64,000 nucleotides of DNA from Bradyrhizobium erythrophlei (lineage in GTDB: Bacteria > Pseudomonadota > Alphaproteobacteria > Rhizobiales > Xanthobacteraceae), in NCBI RefSeq assembly GCF_900129505.1, contig NZ_LT670818.1, forward strand, positions 2,170,001 to 2,234,000, given 5' to 3'. A program made the position numbers and the translations under genes. A model generated the notes under the pieces. It saw only the letters and a list, made by a program, of their open reading frames with translations, ran no database searches and was not told the origin of the DNA. Shown piece after piece: positions 43,739-54,059 of the stretch (within the stretch, counting starts at the first letter, position 1; the number at the start of each line of letters is the position of its first letter).

Positions 43739-44713
43739 TCAGGGATGCAGGATCACCTTGCCCATCGCCTGGCGGCCGGCCAGCACCTTCAGGGCATCGG
43801 CGGTTTGCGCCAGCGGGAAGGTGCGATCGACATGCGACGAGATCTTGCCCTCTGCGGTCCACTTCACGAGCTTTTCCAGATTGGCGCGGTTCTTTTCCGG
43901 ATTGAGCCGCGTCCACGCGCCCCAGAACACGCCGCGGATATCGCAGCCCTTCAATAGCGCCAGGTTGAGCGGCATCTTCGGAATGTCGCCGGCGGCGAAT
44001 CCGATCACCAGGAAACGGCCTTCCCAGGCGATCGAACGCAATGCGGCCTCGGCGTAGCTGCCGCCCACGGGATCGAAGATGATGTCGGCGCCCTTGCCGC
44101 CCGTGAGCCGGCGCAAGCCTTCCTTCAAATCTTCCTTGGCGTAGTTCAGCCCGAGTTCGGCGCCATGGGCCTTGGCAAATTCGAGCTTCTCCTCCGACGA
44201 CGCGCAGGCGATCACCTTCAATCCCATCAGCTTGCCGAGTTCACAGGCGGCGAGCCCGGTGCCGCCGGCAGCCCCCAGCACCGCGAGAGTTTCGCCCGGC
44301 TTGGGGCTGGCGCGGTCTTCCAGCGCGTGCAGCGCGGTGCCGTAGATGATGATGATTCCGGCGGCGCGATCGAAATCCAGATTGTCGGGAATCTTGACGA
44401 TCGCATTGGCCGGCAGCGCGATCTTTTCGCGCGCGCCGTTGTGGCCGCAGGAGGCCACCACGCGGTCGCCGATCTTCAGGCCGGTGACGCCTTCGCCGAT
44501 GCTCTCGATGACGCCCGCGACTTCGGCCGCCGGCGAAAACGGAAACGGCGGCTTGATTTGGTATTTGCCCTGGATCATCAGGAGGTCGAAGAAATTCAGC
44601 GCCGCGGATTTGATCGCGATGACGGCCTCGTTGGGTCCGGCGACGGGATCGGGCAGGTCGGCCAGCACAAGATCGTCGGGACCGCAATATTGCGAGCAGA
44701 GAATGGCTTTCAT
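43739..44713 (-). CDS. NADPH:quinone oxidoreductase family protein (MDR superfamily)
   Basis: A 324-aa zinc-free MDR enzyme (ATG 44713). Elements: ALNFFDLLMIQGKYQIKPPFPF (about 39-60), the quinone-reductase signature in GIIIIYGTALHAL and the Rossmann loop LGAAGGTGLAACELGKLMG (about 148-166), which binds NADPH. It has no catalytic zinc cysteines. It would reduce quinones or enoyl compounds; the exact substrate is unknown. The next gene, divergent across a REP element, is a dienoyl-CoA-reductase-like SDR, which may point to acyl-CoA metabolism. Confidence 0.9.
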   Translation of the reverse strand: MKAILCSQYCGPDDLVLADLPDPVAGPNEAVIAIKSAALNFFDLLMIQGKYQIKPPFPFSPAAEVAGVIESIGEGVTGLKIGDRVVASCGHNGAREKIALPANAIVKIPDNLDFDRAAGIIIIYGTALHALEDRASPKPGETLAVLGAAGGTGLAACELGKLMGLKVIACASSEEKLEFAKAHGAELGLNYAKEDLKEGLRRLTGGKGADIIFDPVGGSYAEAALRSIAWEGRFLVIGFAAGDIPKMPLNLALLKGCDIRGVFWGAWTRLNPEKNRANLEKLVKWTAEGKISSHVDRTFPLAQTADALKVLAGRQAMGKVILHP

Positions 44714-44828
44714 GGACACACCCGGTTTTCGGACCCACAGTCTTAAGGCTGAATGCTTCATGCCGGATTTGAAGCCGGGCTACAATCTGATTCGGACGTC
44801 TTTGGACGCTGGGACGGTGTTCCATCCC

Positions 44829-44947
44829 CGTCATTGCGAGCCAACGGGTCGGCGCGAACGCGCCACCCTATGACAGCCTCCGCGAAGCAATCCATAGCAG
44901 CGAGCCGAGATGTGGATTGCTTCGTCGCTTCGCTCCTCGCAACGACG
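44829..44947. repeat. Palindromic repeat (relative of 11687-11765)
   Basis: The arms CGTCATTGCGAGC... and ...GCTCCTCGCAACGACG with internal GAAGCAATCCA / TGGATTGCTTCG. It is longer and more diverged than the copy at 11687. Confidence 0.8.
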
Positions 44948-44966
44948 GCTAAAGGAGTATAAAACG

Positions 44967-45806
44967 ATGTTTGAAAACGGCCTGCTCAAGGGAAAGCGCA
45001 TATTGGTGACCGGCGGCGGCTCCGGGCTCGGGGCCGCGATGGGACGCCGGTTTGCCGGGCTTGGTGCCGAGCTGATCATCTGCGGCCGCCGGCTCGAATT
45101 GCTGGAGGCGACGGCGGCTGGCATACGCGGCGATCTCGGCGGCAAGGTTGCCGCGATCCGGTGCGATATTCGCGACGGCGCCAGCGTCGACGCCATGCTG
45201 GACGCGGTCTGGCGCGACGGCCCGATCGACGTGCTGGTTAACAACGCGGCCGCCACCTTCATCGCGCAGACCGAGCATCTGTCGTTTCGCGCGGCCGACG
45301 CGATCCTTGCGCCGACGCTGCACGGCGCGATGTATTGCACGCTTGGCGCCGGCAAACGCTGGATCGAAGGACGACACAGGGGAGTGGTGCTGAGCATCCT
45401 CTCGACCTCGACCATCACCGGCCGCGCCTTCACCGTACCTTCCGCGATGGCGAAGTCGGCCATTCTCGCGATGACGCGGAGCCTCGCGGTCGAATGGGGA
45501 CCGAAGGGCATCCGTACGGTGGCGATCGCGCCCGGCGCGTTTCCGACACCGGGTGCGTCAGGCCAGCTTCGCCCTGAAGGCCGTGATGATGATTGGGCCT
45601 CGCGAAATCCGCTCGGCCGCGTCGGCGACCATCGCGAGCTCGCCGATCTCGCGAGCTTTCTGATTTCGGATTCCGCCGGTTACATCAACGGCGAGATGGT
45701 GGTGCAGGATGGCGGCGCCCACCTGCGCAGTTCCGGCCCGGAAGACCTGCTGCAATGGACCGAGGCGCAGTGGGAGAAGCAGCGCCAAGCGCGGACAAAA
45801 ACTTGA
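44967..45806 (+). CDS. SDR family protein resembling 2,4-dienoyl-CoA reductase
   Basis: A 279-aa SDR, ATG 44967 behind AAAGGAG. The cofactor loop is TGGGSGLGAAMGRRF (about 15-29) and NNAAATFIA (about 92-100) is normal. The catalytic segment reads SILSTSTITGRAF-TVPSAMAKSA. The classical YxxxK is SxxxK, as in dienoyl-CoA reductases (PSASAK), and the Tyr used there upstream is also replaced (Ser). The C-terminal GEMVVQDGGAHLRSSG matches that family. It probably acts on acyl-CoA, but residue changes leave the chemistry open. Confidence 0.85.
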   Translation: MFENGLLKGKRILVTGGGSGLGAAMGRRFAGLGAELIICGRRLELLEATAAGIRGDLGGKVAAIRCDIRDGASVDAMLDAVWRDGPIDVLVNNAAATFIAQTEHLSFRAADAILAPTLHGAMYCTLGAGKRWIEGRHRGVVLSILSTSTITGRAFTVPSAMAKSAILAMTRSLAVEWGPKGIRTVAIAPGAFPTPGASGQLRPEGRDDDWASRNPLGRVGDHRELADLASFLISDSAGYINGEMVVQDGGAHLRSSGPEDLLQWTEAQWEKQRQARTKT

Positions 45807-45955
45807 GCGCGCTTGGCGGAGTTCGCGCGGCAACGCGTCGCAAGCGTTTGCAGCTGCCTTCCCAAAAAGGCATTTCCCGGCTATCCATCGCCCGCGTGAC
45901 GACAAGGTGTCCGAGCCATCTTCCAGTCACAATATTGAGGGAACCAGATTTGGTG

Positions 45956-46597
45956 ATGTCCGTGCGGCGAATCCTGACAGCCATGGTGGCAAGTTGCGTG
46001 GTGTGCGGGGCGGCAAGCCTTGCGCAGGCGCAGAGCGCGTCGCCGAAAGCCGCCAAGGACGCGCCCAAGCCGGCCGCACCTGCAAAGCCCGCCACTGCGG
46101 CGAAGCCTGCCGCCAGGACGGAACCAGCTGCTGCCGTCGCCGGCGGTGCGGAACCGACGCTGATCGGTCAGTACGGCACCTGGGGCGCTTATACCGCAAC
46201 ACCGAACGGCAAGAAGGTATGCTTTGCGCTGGCAAAGCCCTCATCGTCGAAAACCAACCCGCCGAACCGGCCGCGCGATCCGGCCTATGCGTTCGTCTCC
46301 ACGCGTCCCGCAGAGAAAGTCACCAACGAGGTTTCGGTCATGATCGGCTATGCGCTGAAGCCGGGATCGGAATCGACGCTGGAGGTCGGCGGCGCGAGCT
46401 TTGCGATGTACACCCAGGGCGATGGGCTCTGGATCAAGAATGCCGCCGAGGAAGAGCGGATGGTCGAGGCGATGCGCAAGTCCGCCGACGCCGTCATCAA
46501 GGGCGTCTCCGCCAAGGGCACCGAGACCACGGATACGTTCTCGCTGAAGGGCCTTGCCCAGGCGCTCGACCGGCTGGCCCAGGATTGCAGGCGTTAA
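45956..46597 (+). CDS. Invasion-associated locus B (IalB) family protein
   Basis: A 213-aa exported protein with a signal peptide (about 1-25, cut near AQA), an Ala/Pro/Lys linker (about 26-66) and the IalB domain (about 70-213). The domain has GQYGTWGAYTATPNGKKVCFAL and FVSTRPAEKVTNEVSVMIGYALKPGS. In Bartonella, IalB is an envelope protein linked to erythrocyte invasion; in free-living rhizobia it is a periplasmic protein of unknown role. A GTG directly before the ATG is an alternative start. Confidence 0.9.
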   Translation: MSVRRILTAMVASCVVCGAASLAQAQSASPKAAKDAPKPAAPAKPATAAKPAARTEPAAAVAGGAEPTLIGQYGTWGAYTATPNGKKVCFALAKPSSSKTNPPNRPRDPAYAFVSTRPAEKVTNEVSVMIGYALKPGSESTLEVGGASFAMYTQGDGLWIKNAAEEERMVEAMRKSADAVIKGVSAKGTETTDTFSLKGLAQALDRLAQDCRR

Positions 46598-46669
46598 GCC
46601 GCTTTTCTCGTCAATATCCATGCATTTGGTGCCTTTCCAGCCGGACCTGGAAAGCTTATTTGATGTTCC

Positions 46670-47896
46670 ATGAGCGAAACCATGACGATTGCAATCGAAC
46701 CGGGTTCCGGTGCCAACGCGCCCTTGGAAAAGATCGCGCTTGAAACCTACGTGCCGCCGGCCAGGCCCTCGCTGGTCGGCCTGTCGCGCGCGGAGATCGC
46801 GGAGCGGCTGGGCGAAATCGGCGTGGCGCCGGCGCAGCGCAAGATGCGCGTGCAGCAGCTCTGGCACTGGATCTATGTCAGGGGGGCCGCGCATTTCGGC
46901 GAGATGACCAGCATCTCCAAGGAAATGCGTAGCCAGCTCGAGGCGCATTTCACGGTCGCGCGTCCCGAGGTGGTCGCCGAGCAGACCTCCAGCGACGGCA
47001 CCCGCAAATGGCTGTTGCGCCTGCCGAGCGGCGATGCGGTCGAGAAGGCGCATGAAGTCGAGTGCGTTTATATTCCGGAAACCGACCGGGGAACGCTGTG
47101 CGTGTCCTCGCAGGTCGGCTGCACGCTGAATTGCTCGTTCTGCCACACCGGCACCCAGCGGCTGGTGCGCAACCTCACCGCGGGTGAAATCGTGGGCCAG
47201 GTCATGGTGGCGCGCGATCGCCTCAACGACTGGGCCGACCGCGATACGCCGACCGGCAGCCGCCTTGTCACCAATGTGGTGATGATGGGGATGGGCGAAC
47301 CCCTGTATAATTTCGAGGCGGTGCGCGATGCGCTCCTGATCGTTTCCGACAATGAGGGCATCGGCATTTCCCGCCGCCGCATCACGCTGTCAACCTCGGG
47401 CGTGGTGCCCAACATTATCCGCACCGGCGAGGAAATCGGCGTCATGCTGGCGATCTCGCTGCATGCGGTGCGCGACGAGTTGCGCGACGAGCTGGTGCCG
47501 CTGAACCGGAAATATCCGATTCAACAATTGCTGCAGGCCTGCCGCGATTATCCGGGCGCTTCCAATGCGCGGCGCATCACCTTCGAATATGTGATGCTGA
47601 AGGGCGTCAACGATTCGCTCGACGACGCCAAGCTCCTGGTAAAGCTGCTCAAGGGCATTCCGGCCAAGATCAACCTCATTCCGTTCAATCCGTGGCCGGG
47701 TACCCGCTACGAGTGTTCGGACTGGGAGCAGATCGAGAAATTTTCCGAATACATCTTCAACGCCGGCTACTCCTCGCCGGTGCGTACCCCGCGCGGCCGC
47801 GACATTCTCGCCGCCTGCGGCCAGCTGAAATCGGAGACTGAGAAATTGTCCGCGCGCGAGCGCCAGGCGCTGCGCGCGATGGCGATGACGGATTGA
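46670..47896 (+). CDS. rlmN: 23S rRNA (adenine2503-C2)-methyltransferase (dual rRNA/tRNA)
   Basis: A 408-aa radical-SAM enzyme that methylates A2503 of 23S rRNA and A37 of some tRNAs. The radical-SAM cluster motif CxxxCxxC is in [16 protein letters not shown] (about 148-163). SAM-contact [14 protein letters not shown] (about 204-217) and the conserved [15 protein letters not shown] follow, with the C-terminal Cys region [19 protein letters not shown]. It is complete and of typical length. It follows ialB by 72 bp. Confidence 0.97.
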   Translation: MSETMTIAIEPGSGANAPLEKIALETYVPPARPSLVGLSRAEIAERLGEIGVAPAQRKMRVQQLWHWIYVRGAAHFGEMTSISKEMRSQLEAHFTVARPEVVAEQTSSDGTRKWLLRLPSGDAVEKAHEVECVYIPETDRGTLCVSSQVGCTLNCSFCHTGTQRLVRNLTAGEIVGQVMVARDRLNDWADRDTPTGSRLVTNVVMMGMGEPLYNFEAVRDALLIVSDNEGIGISRRRITLSTSGVVPNIIRTGEEIGVMLAISLHAVRDELRDELVPLNRKYPIQQLLQACRDYPGASNARRITFEYVMLKGVNDSLDDAKLLVKLLKGIPAKINLIPFNPWPGTRYECSDWEQIEKFSEYIFNAGYSSPVRTPRGRDILAACGQLKSETEKLSARERQALRAMAMTD

Positions 47897-47963
47897 TCGT
47901 GATTCGACCTGCGACAAACGCGGCCCGTTGGCTCGCAACGACAGCAACCTCGGGTTTAATTGC

Positions 47964-48461
47964 ATGGCGCTGATCGGCCGGCTGTTCGTGATCCTGTTTG
48001 CCTTCCTCGCCGCCTGCCTGGTGGCGGGGATGATCGTGGTCGGCGCGGTGCTGTTTCCGGAATTCAGCGATCTCGGGGCCGGGCCCGTCGATCAGGGCGC
48101 GCTGAATATCCTGGTCGGTTTCGGCTTCGTCTTCATCAGCGGCTTTGCCCTGCTGCCGGCGATGCTCGTGGTCCTGATCACCGAAGCCTTTTATGTCAGG
48201 GGCGCGCTGACCTATGCGCTCGGCGGCGGACTCGTCGGCCTCGCCTGCTATCTCGGCCTGGTCCCGTTCGACACCGCGACGCTTCAATTCGAAGGCATCG
48301 TCCGCCGCCACCTCGAAATCATGACCGGTGCGGGCATCGTCGCCGGCGTGGTCTACTGGATGATCGCGGGCCGCAATGCCGGCGCCTGGCGCGAACCGCC
48401 GCGCCCGGTGAAGCCGCCGCCCCCGTTGCCGTCGCATTCACCTTCGCCGCCGGCGCCGTGA
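47964..48461 (+). CDS. Four-TM membrane protein of unknown function
   Basis: A 165-aa protein (ATG 47964) with hydrophobic segments at about 4-28, 45-72, 79-97 and 113-132, and a proline-rich C-terminus (PPRPVKPPPPLPSHSPSPP). An ORF start at 47928 adds only polar residues before the first span. It lies 67 bp after rlmN and 54 bp before the PAP2 gene. No family recognised. Confidence 0.7.
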   Translation: MALIGRLFVILFAFLAACLVAGMIVVGAVLFPEFSDLGAGPVDQGALNILVGFGFVFISGFALLPAMLVVLITEAFYVRGALTYALGGGLVGLACYLGLVPFDTATLQFEGIVRRHLEIMTGAGIVAGVVYWMIAGRNAGAWREPPRPVKPPPPLPSHSPSPPAP

Positions 48462-48515
48462 CCAAGCGTGTTCCGAAGCCTTTTCATCATCAACCTCCTC
48501 GGCTAAACCCCGCGC

Positions 48516-49325
48516 ATGAACCGGACCGGACTATTCATCGCGCTGGGACTGGCGCTCGCTGTCGGGTTGCTGTTCGGGATTTATCCCGAGCTCGATCTGA
48601 AGATTGCCTCGTTGTTCTACGATACAGCGACCAAATCGTTTCCGCTGAAGCTCAATGCGCTCGCCGCGTTCGCGCGCGACGCCGCGATGTGGATCGCGTG
48701 GGGGCTTGCGCTGCCGGCGATCGTCGCGCTGGTGGTGAAGCTGGTGCGGCCGGACCGGCCGCTATTGATGTCGGGCCGCGCGATCGTGTTTCTGCTGGTC
48801 ACGCTCACGCTTGCCGCGGGCATCCTCACCAATCTCACCTTCAAGAGCTATTGGGGCCGGCCGCGTCCGGTGGCGGTGACGCAATTCAACGGGCCGGATC
48901 AATTCGTGCCGTGGTGGGATCCGCGCGGCGCCTGCGCGCGGAACTGTTCGTTCTTCTCCGGCGAAGGCGCCACCGCGTTCTGGACCTACGCGCCCGCGGC
49001 GCTGACGCCGCCGGCATGGCGGCCGCTGGCCTATGTTGCCGCGACCGTGTTCGGGGTTGCGACCAGCGCGCTCAGAATGGCATTCGGCGGGCATTTCTTC
49101 ACCGATGTCGCGATTGCCGGACTGGTGACGTATCTGGTGGTCTGGCTGGCCTACGGCTATATCTACCGCTGGTCGCGGACCCGCCTCTCCGACAAGGAGA
49201 TCGACGCCGCGCTGACGCTGTTTGCCTGGCCTGCTTATGCTTGGCGGCGGCGACTTGTGTCGCGCCGCAAGGCGCCCCCGCGGTCGCTGGCGAGCCGTAT
49301 CGTCGAGGTCCATCCGGACGATTAA
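48516..49325 (+). CDS. PAP2 superfamily membrane phosphatase
   Basis: A 269-aa inner-membrane phosphatase with about five to six spans. The PAP2 motif 1 is KSYWGRPRP (about 110-118), motif 2 CSFFSGEGATAFW (about 145-157) and motif 3 SALRMAFGGHFFTDV (about 186-200, nucleophile His). Motif 2 has SGEG instead of the classical SGH; the same replacement occurs in the lipid A phosphatase-like branch of PAP2 proteins, as I recall. It may dephosphorylate lipid A or polyprenyl phosphates. Substrate unproven. Confidence 0.85.
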   Translation: MNRTGLFIALGLALAVGLLFGIYPELDLKIASLFYDTATKSFPLKLNALAAFARDAAMWIAWGLALPAIVALVVKLVRPDRPLLMSGRAIVFLLVTLTLAAGILTNLTFKSYWGRPRPVAVTQFNGPDQFVPWWDPRGACARNCSFFSGEGATAFWTYAPAALTPPAWRPLAYVAATVFGVATSALRMAFGGHFFTDVAIAGLVTYLVVWLAYGYIYRWSRTRLSDKEIDAALTLFAWPAYAWRRRLVSRRKAPPRSLASRIVEVHPDD

Positions 49326-49345
49326 TCGCGTGCCCATCGGCGTGA

Positions 49346-50746
<1,401 letters not shown>

Positions 50747-50779
50747 CTCATCTGGACTACTGGCTGTCGCCGCACAACA

Positions 50780-50811
50780 AAAATGGCCGGGAGATTGCTC
50801 CCGGCCATTTT
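50780..50811. terminator. Rho-independent terminator between argG and the OmpA gene
   Basis: A perfect 14-bp stem (AAAATGGCCGGGAG / CTCCCGGCCATTTT) with loop ATTG, AT-rich at both feet. It can serve the two convergent genes. Confidence 0.92.
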
Positions 50812-50832
50812 CATTTCACGAATGCCTCGCCG

Positions 50833-52797
50833 TCAGCGCGGCGGCGCGATGCCCGGAGGCGGCGGCGGCAACGAGGCGGTGCCGCCGTTGAGCAGCGGCG
50901 TGATGCGGCGGACGGTGACGCGCCGGTTGATGCGGCTCGGGCCTGAGGTCTGCTCTTTCAGGTATTGCGAACCGTAGCCCTGCGAGGTCAGGTTTTCCGC
51001 AGGGACCCCGAATTGCTGGGTCAGCAATTCGGCCGCAGACTGGGCGCGCCGGTCCGACAGCGACAGATTGTCGACGTCGTTGCCGACCGCGTCGGTGTGG
51101 CCCTCGATCAGGAACACCTCGCGCGGGTTGCGCGCGATCGCCTGATTGAGGCCGTCCGCGATCGACTGCAGCTTCGCCGCCTGATCGGGCGGAATCTCCC
51201 ACGATCCGGTTTCGAAGTTGATGCTGTTGAGATCGATGCTCGGCATCAACGCGCGCACCGACGGGCTGTAGCGGATTTCGTCGAGCGAATAACGCCGCTC
51301 GATCCGCTGCACCGGCGGCGCCTCCATGGTCTCGTAAATCACGTCCGGCGGTGCCTCGTCGGCCTCGACGATGTACCGGTCGTAGGGAATGCCGATCACC
51401 GGGGGCGGCAATTCGACATAGAAACCGCCGACCGCGAGCGGATCGCGATAGGTGTTGTCGATGATGATGATCTCGCGACCCTCCCGATCCCGCCTGATCC
51501 GGCGCATCAACTGGCCGTCGCGGCCGACGACGGTGATGATCTGCGAGCCATCGGGACGAATCACGATGGTACGGGTGTCGTTGCCGACCTGCTGGGTCTG
51601 GATGTCGCGCGCGCCGTAACGGAACCGATCCTCTTCGTTGTGGCGAATGAAGGATTGGCCGGACGGATCGACGACGATGACGCGGCCGGGTTCGGTAAAG
51701 ACCTTGCGGCCGCCCTGATCGCTTTCCTGCCGTGCGCCACGGAAATCTTCCATGCGGCGCGGCCCGGGTGCCGGGGCACCCGGTGCAATCGGCGCGAGGG
51801 CCTGCGCCGGCGGTGGCGCGGCCGGAAGCGGAGCCGTGCTCGTTGGCGGGGGATGATGCGCCAACGGACCGCCGCCGGGCGGCAGCGCGGTCTGTCCGCC
51901 ACCCGGAGCGGGTGTGGTATTCGGCGCGAGCGGCGTGCCGGGAGGCGGCCCTCCGCGTCCTGGAGGCGGCGGCGCGCCCGTGGGAGACGGCGACGGCGTA
52001 GCCGTGCCGGCACCGGCGGGCGGAGGTGGTGTAACGGCGCCGGTGGGTGGCGGGCCACCGCGTCCTGACGGTGGCGGCGCGCCCGTGGGAGACGGCGACG
52101 GCGTAGCCGTGCCGGCACCGGCGGGCGGAGGTGGTGTAACGGCACCGGCGGGTGGCGGGCCACCGCGTCCTGACGCTGGCGGCGCGCCCGTGGGGGATGG
52201 CGTCGGCGTTGGCTGCGGAGTGGCCGAAGGGGCCGGTCCCAAAGGCTGTTTTGCGCCCGTAGGGGGCGGCGGCGGGGGCGGGGGTGTCGGGGATGGGGTG
52301 GCCCGAGGTTGTTGCTGTCGTATCTCTGGCGCGCCGCTCGGCGGGGCCGGCGGTTTCGGCGGGGCAGGCGGCGGCGCTGCCGCCGGCGGAGGCGGAGGCG
52401 CGGGACGTGCCGGAGGCGGAGGTGGCGGCGCCGCATGGGGAGGCGGCGGCGGAGGCGGAGGCGCCGCGTGCGGAGGGGGTGGTGGGGGCGGCGGCGCCAC
52501 ATGGGGAGGCGGTGGCGGCGGTGGGGGCGCCACGTGAGGAGGGGGAGGCGGAGGAGGAGGCGGCGCATGTGGAGGCGGCGGCGGTGGGGGCGCGGGCCGG
52601 GGTGGCGCAGCCGCGGGCGGCGCCGGCTTCGGCGGCGGTGCCCCCTTCGGCGGTTGCTTCGGCTTTCCGTCGGGGCCGAGTTCTTCCTTGGCTTGCGCCA
52701 TGACCATCGGCGCACCTTGTGCATGCGACGGCGAGGCCAACAATTGCATCGCCGTAAGCGCGGTCGTGGCGAGCAGCAGGAGACGAAGGTTTGTCAT
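50833..52797 (-). CDS. OmpA-family outer-membrane/peptidoglycan-binding protein with long polyproline region
   Basis: A 654-aa exported protein. The signal peptide is at about 1-26 (ending SHAQG). A Pro-rich region of about 320 residues contains PPPPPPPPHVA-type repeats (about 70-130) and a 35-residue repeat (GAGTATPSPSPTGAPP...). A linker with a putative beta domain (about 350-500) precedes the OmpA C-terminal domain (about 540-640): NFETGSWEIPPDQAAKLQSI, IEGHTDAVGNDVDNLSLSDRRAQ, LTSQGYGSQYL. It would anchor the envelope to peptidoglycan through diaminopimelate; the polyproline part likely spans the periplasm. Confidence 0.9.
   Translation of the reverse strand: MTNLRLLLLATTALTAMQLLASPSHAQGAPMVMAQAKEELGPDGKPKQPPKGAPPPKPAPPAAAPPRPAPPPPPPPHAPPPPPPPPPHVAPPPPPPPPHVAPPPPPPPPHAAPPPPPPPPHAAPPPPPPARPAPPPPPAAAPPPAPPKPPAPPSGAPEIRQQQPRATPSPTPPPPPPPPTGAKQPLGPAPSATPQPTPTPSPTGAPPASGRGGPPPAGAVTPPPPAGAGTATPSPSPTGAPPPSGRGGPPPTGAVTPPPPAGAGTATPSPSPTGAPPPPGRGGPPPGTPLAPNTTPAPGGGQTALPPGGGPLAHHPPPTSTAPLPAAPPPAQALAPIAPGAPAPGPRRMEDFRGARQESDQGGRKVFTEPGRVIVVDPSGQSFIRHNEEDRFRYGARDIQTQQVGNDTRTIVIRPDGSQIITVVGRDGQLMRRIRRDREGREIIIIDNTYRDPLAVGGFYVELPPPVIGIPYDRYIVEADEAPPDVIYETMEAPPVQRIERRYSLDEIRYSPSVRALMPSIDLNSINFETGSWEIPPDQAAKLQSIADGLNQAIARNPREVFLIEGHTDAVGNDVDNLSLSDRRAQSAAELLTQQFGVPAENLTSQGYGSQYLKEQTSGPSRINRRVTVRRITPLLNGGTASLPPPPPGIAPPR
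51960..52195. repeat. 105-bp minisatellite within the OmpA gene
   Basis: Two full units and a partial third of 105 bp (35 codons), nearly identical, encode GRGGPPPxGAVTPPPPAGAG followed by TATPSPSPTGAPP. Copy-number change keeps the reading frame. Confidence 0.85.
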
Positions 52798-52984
52798 GAT
52801 GGTCTGGATTCCCCGGAAAAAGCTTGGCAGCGGGTTTGGCGATTAAGGTCTGGCGATCAACAAATAGACGTTGGGCCGCATTGTGGCGGGCCTCGAAGGC
52901 GGACTTCTATTTATTTCTGCGCGTCTAAAGCCTGAATACGCAATTGTTCATTACGCATTCAGAGGATGGTTTCAAATCGTCAAT

Positions 52985-53275
52985 TCATATTGTCCCCCGC
53001 GGCATCTCCGGCTCGCCCGGATTCATATCGGACTCTGAGCGCGCCAATGGGCTGTCGGAATCGGTTGCAGGCGAAGGCGTGCGTGGTCCGTCCGGTCCTC
53101 GCATCGGAAGTTCATCGGGCATCCGGCCCGGCAACTCTTCCGGCTGCGGCAGTTCGCCGGGCTCCTGGATCGGCGGCGGTATCTCCGGCTGTGGGTTGCC
53201 CGGAGGATTCTCCGGCGGCGGCTCGGACGGATTGCCCGGCGTCGCCGGCGGAATCTCGGGCGGTTCGATGGGCAT
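52985..53275 (-). CDS. Proline-rich hypothetical protein
   Basis: A 96-aa Pro/Glu-rich protein (MPIEPPEIPPATPGNPSEPP at the N-terminus, with repeated PPENPP/PQPEIPP turns and PGRMPDELP). I recall proteins of this style in Bradyrhizobium; no function is known. It is disordered and has no signal peptide. The ATG follows the stop of the truncated oxidase gene with no spacing (TAG-ATG) and no ribosome binding site, so expression probably depends on translational re-initiation. Confidence 0.55.
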   Translation of the reverse strand: MPIEPPEIPPATPGNPSEPPPENPPGNPQPEIPPPIQEPGELPQPEELPGRMPDELPMRGPDGPRTPSPATDSDSPLARSESDMNPGEPEMPRGTI

Positions 53276-53530
53276 CTACAGCGCCACGTATTTCTGACTG
53301 CCCGGATCCGCGAACGCCAGATTGACATGAGGGTCGCGGGCGATTTCCTCGTCCTTGTGGCGCCGCGCGTCGGTGAGGAAATAAATCGTGTCCTCGTCGC
53401 GTTCGAGATAAGCGCTCATCGGATGTGCGCGCAGCTTGTCGCCGTCGCGGGTGACCAGCATCGCCAAGCCGATCTTCGTCATGAGGTCACAGGCGCGCTG
53501 GATGTCGCTTGCGGTGCTATCGTTGGCCAT
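53276..53530 (-). CDS. C-terminally truncated pyridoxamine-5'-phosphate-oxidase-like protein
   Basis: An 84-aa protein (ATG 53530) matching the first half of general-stress-protein-26-type flavin-binding proteins: ACDLMTKIGLAMLVTRDGDKLRAHPMSAYLERDEDTIYFLTD...HKDEEIARDPHVNLAFADPGSQKYVAL. The family usually runs to about 150-170 residues, with another strand set after SQKYV. Here it stops at once and the Pro-rich ORF follows. The FMN-binding dimer could not form normally, so this is likely a decayed gene or a deletion junction. Confidence 0.7.
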   Translation of the reverse strand: MANDSTASDIQRACDLMTKIGLAMLVTRDGDKLRAHPMSAYLERDEDTIYFLTDARRHKDEEIARDPHVNLAFADPGSQKYVAL

Positions 53531-53601
53531 GCTTGCTCCATTGCTGGAGTCATAACGGCCCCGATCGGGCGATGTTCCGCATCGGACGGGCCCGGAACCG
53601 G

Positions 53602-53985
53602 TCATTCCGGCACGTGGCACACCGCCTCGATATTGTGGCCATCGGGATCGAACACGAAGGCGCCGTAATAATCGGGGTGATAATGCGCGCGAATGCCGGG
53701 CGCCCCGTTATCGCGTCCACCGGCTGCGATCGCCGCCTTGTAGAAGGCCTCGACCGTGGCGCGGTCCTTCGCCTGGATCGCGACATGCAGCGGCTTGTTC
53801 ATCCCGCCTTCGTCGCCGATCCAGAAATCCGGTTTGCCGTTGGCGCCGAAGCCGGCCGCGGGAGCGCCGGTCTGCTGCTGCGTCACCTCCATGACGAGGC
53901 CGTAGCCGAGCGGCGCCAGCGCTTTTGTATAGAAGCTTTTCGCGCGCTCGTAATCGGAAACGGGAAAGCCGATATGGTCGATCAT
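53602..53985 (-). CDS. VOC (glyoxalase/bleomycin resistance) family protein
   Basis: A 127-aa protein (ATG 53985 with GGGAG 6 nt upstream). One VOC domain of two beta-alpha-beta-beta-beta modules: MIDHIGFPVSDYERAKSFYTKAL (metal His4), then HVAIQAKDRATVEAFYKAA and GAFVFDPDGHNIEAVCH (His/Glu ligands). The metal ligands are conserved, so it is probably an enzyme, but the substrate is unknown. Adjacent genes do not help. It is on the same strand as FkbM. Confidence 0.9.
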   Translation of the reverse strand: MIDHIGFPVSDYERAKSFYTKALAPLGYGLVMEVTQQQTGAPAAGFGANGKPDFWIGDEGGMNKPLHVAIQAKDRATVEAFYKAAIAAGGRDNGAPGIRAHYHPDYYGAFVFDPDGHNIEAVCHVPE

Positions 53986-54059
53986 CAAAATCTCCCTGGG
54001 CTGGAGGATTGGGCTGGAGGACACATCCTCTCGCTATGCCGCCCAATGCTGGCGAAAGT

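Noticed and set aside
52944..53297. A plus-strand Gly/Ser-rich 117-codon ORF
   Set aside because: It is the mirror of the minus-strand proline-rich ORF, which joins the truncated oxidase gene and has the more typical composition.
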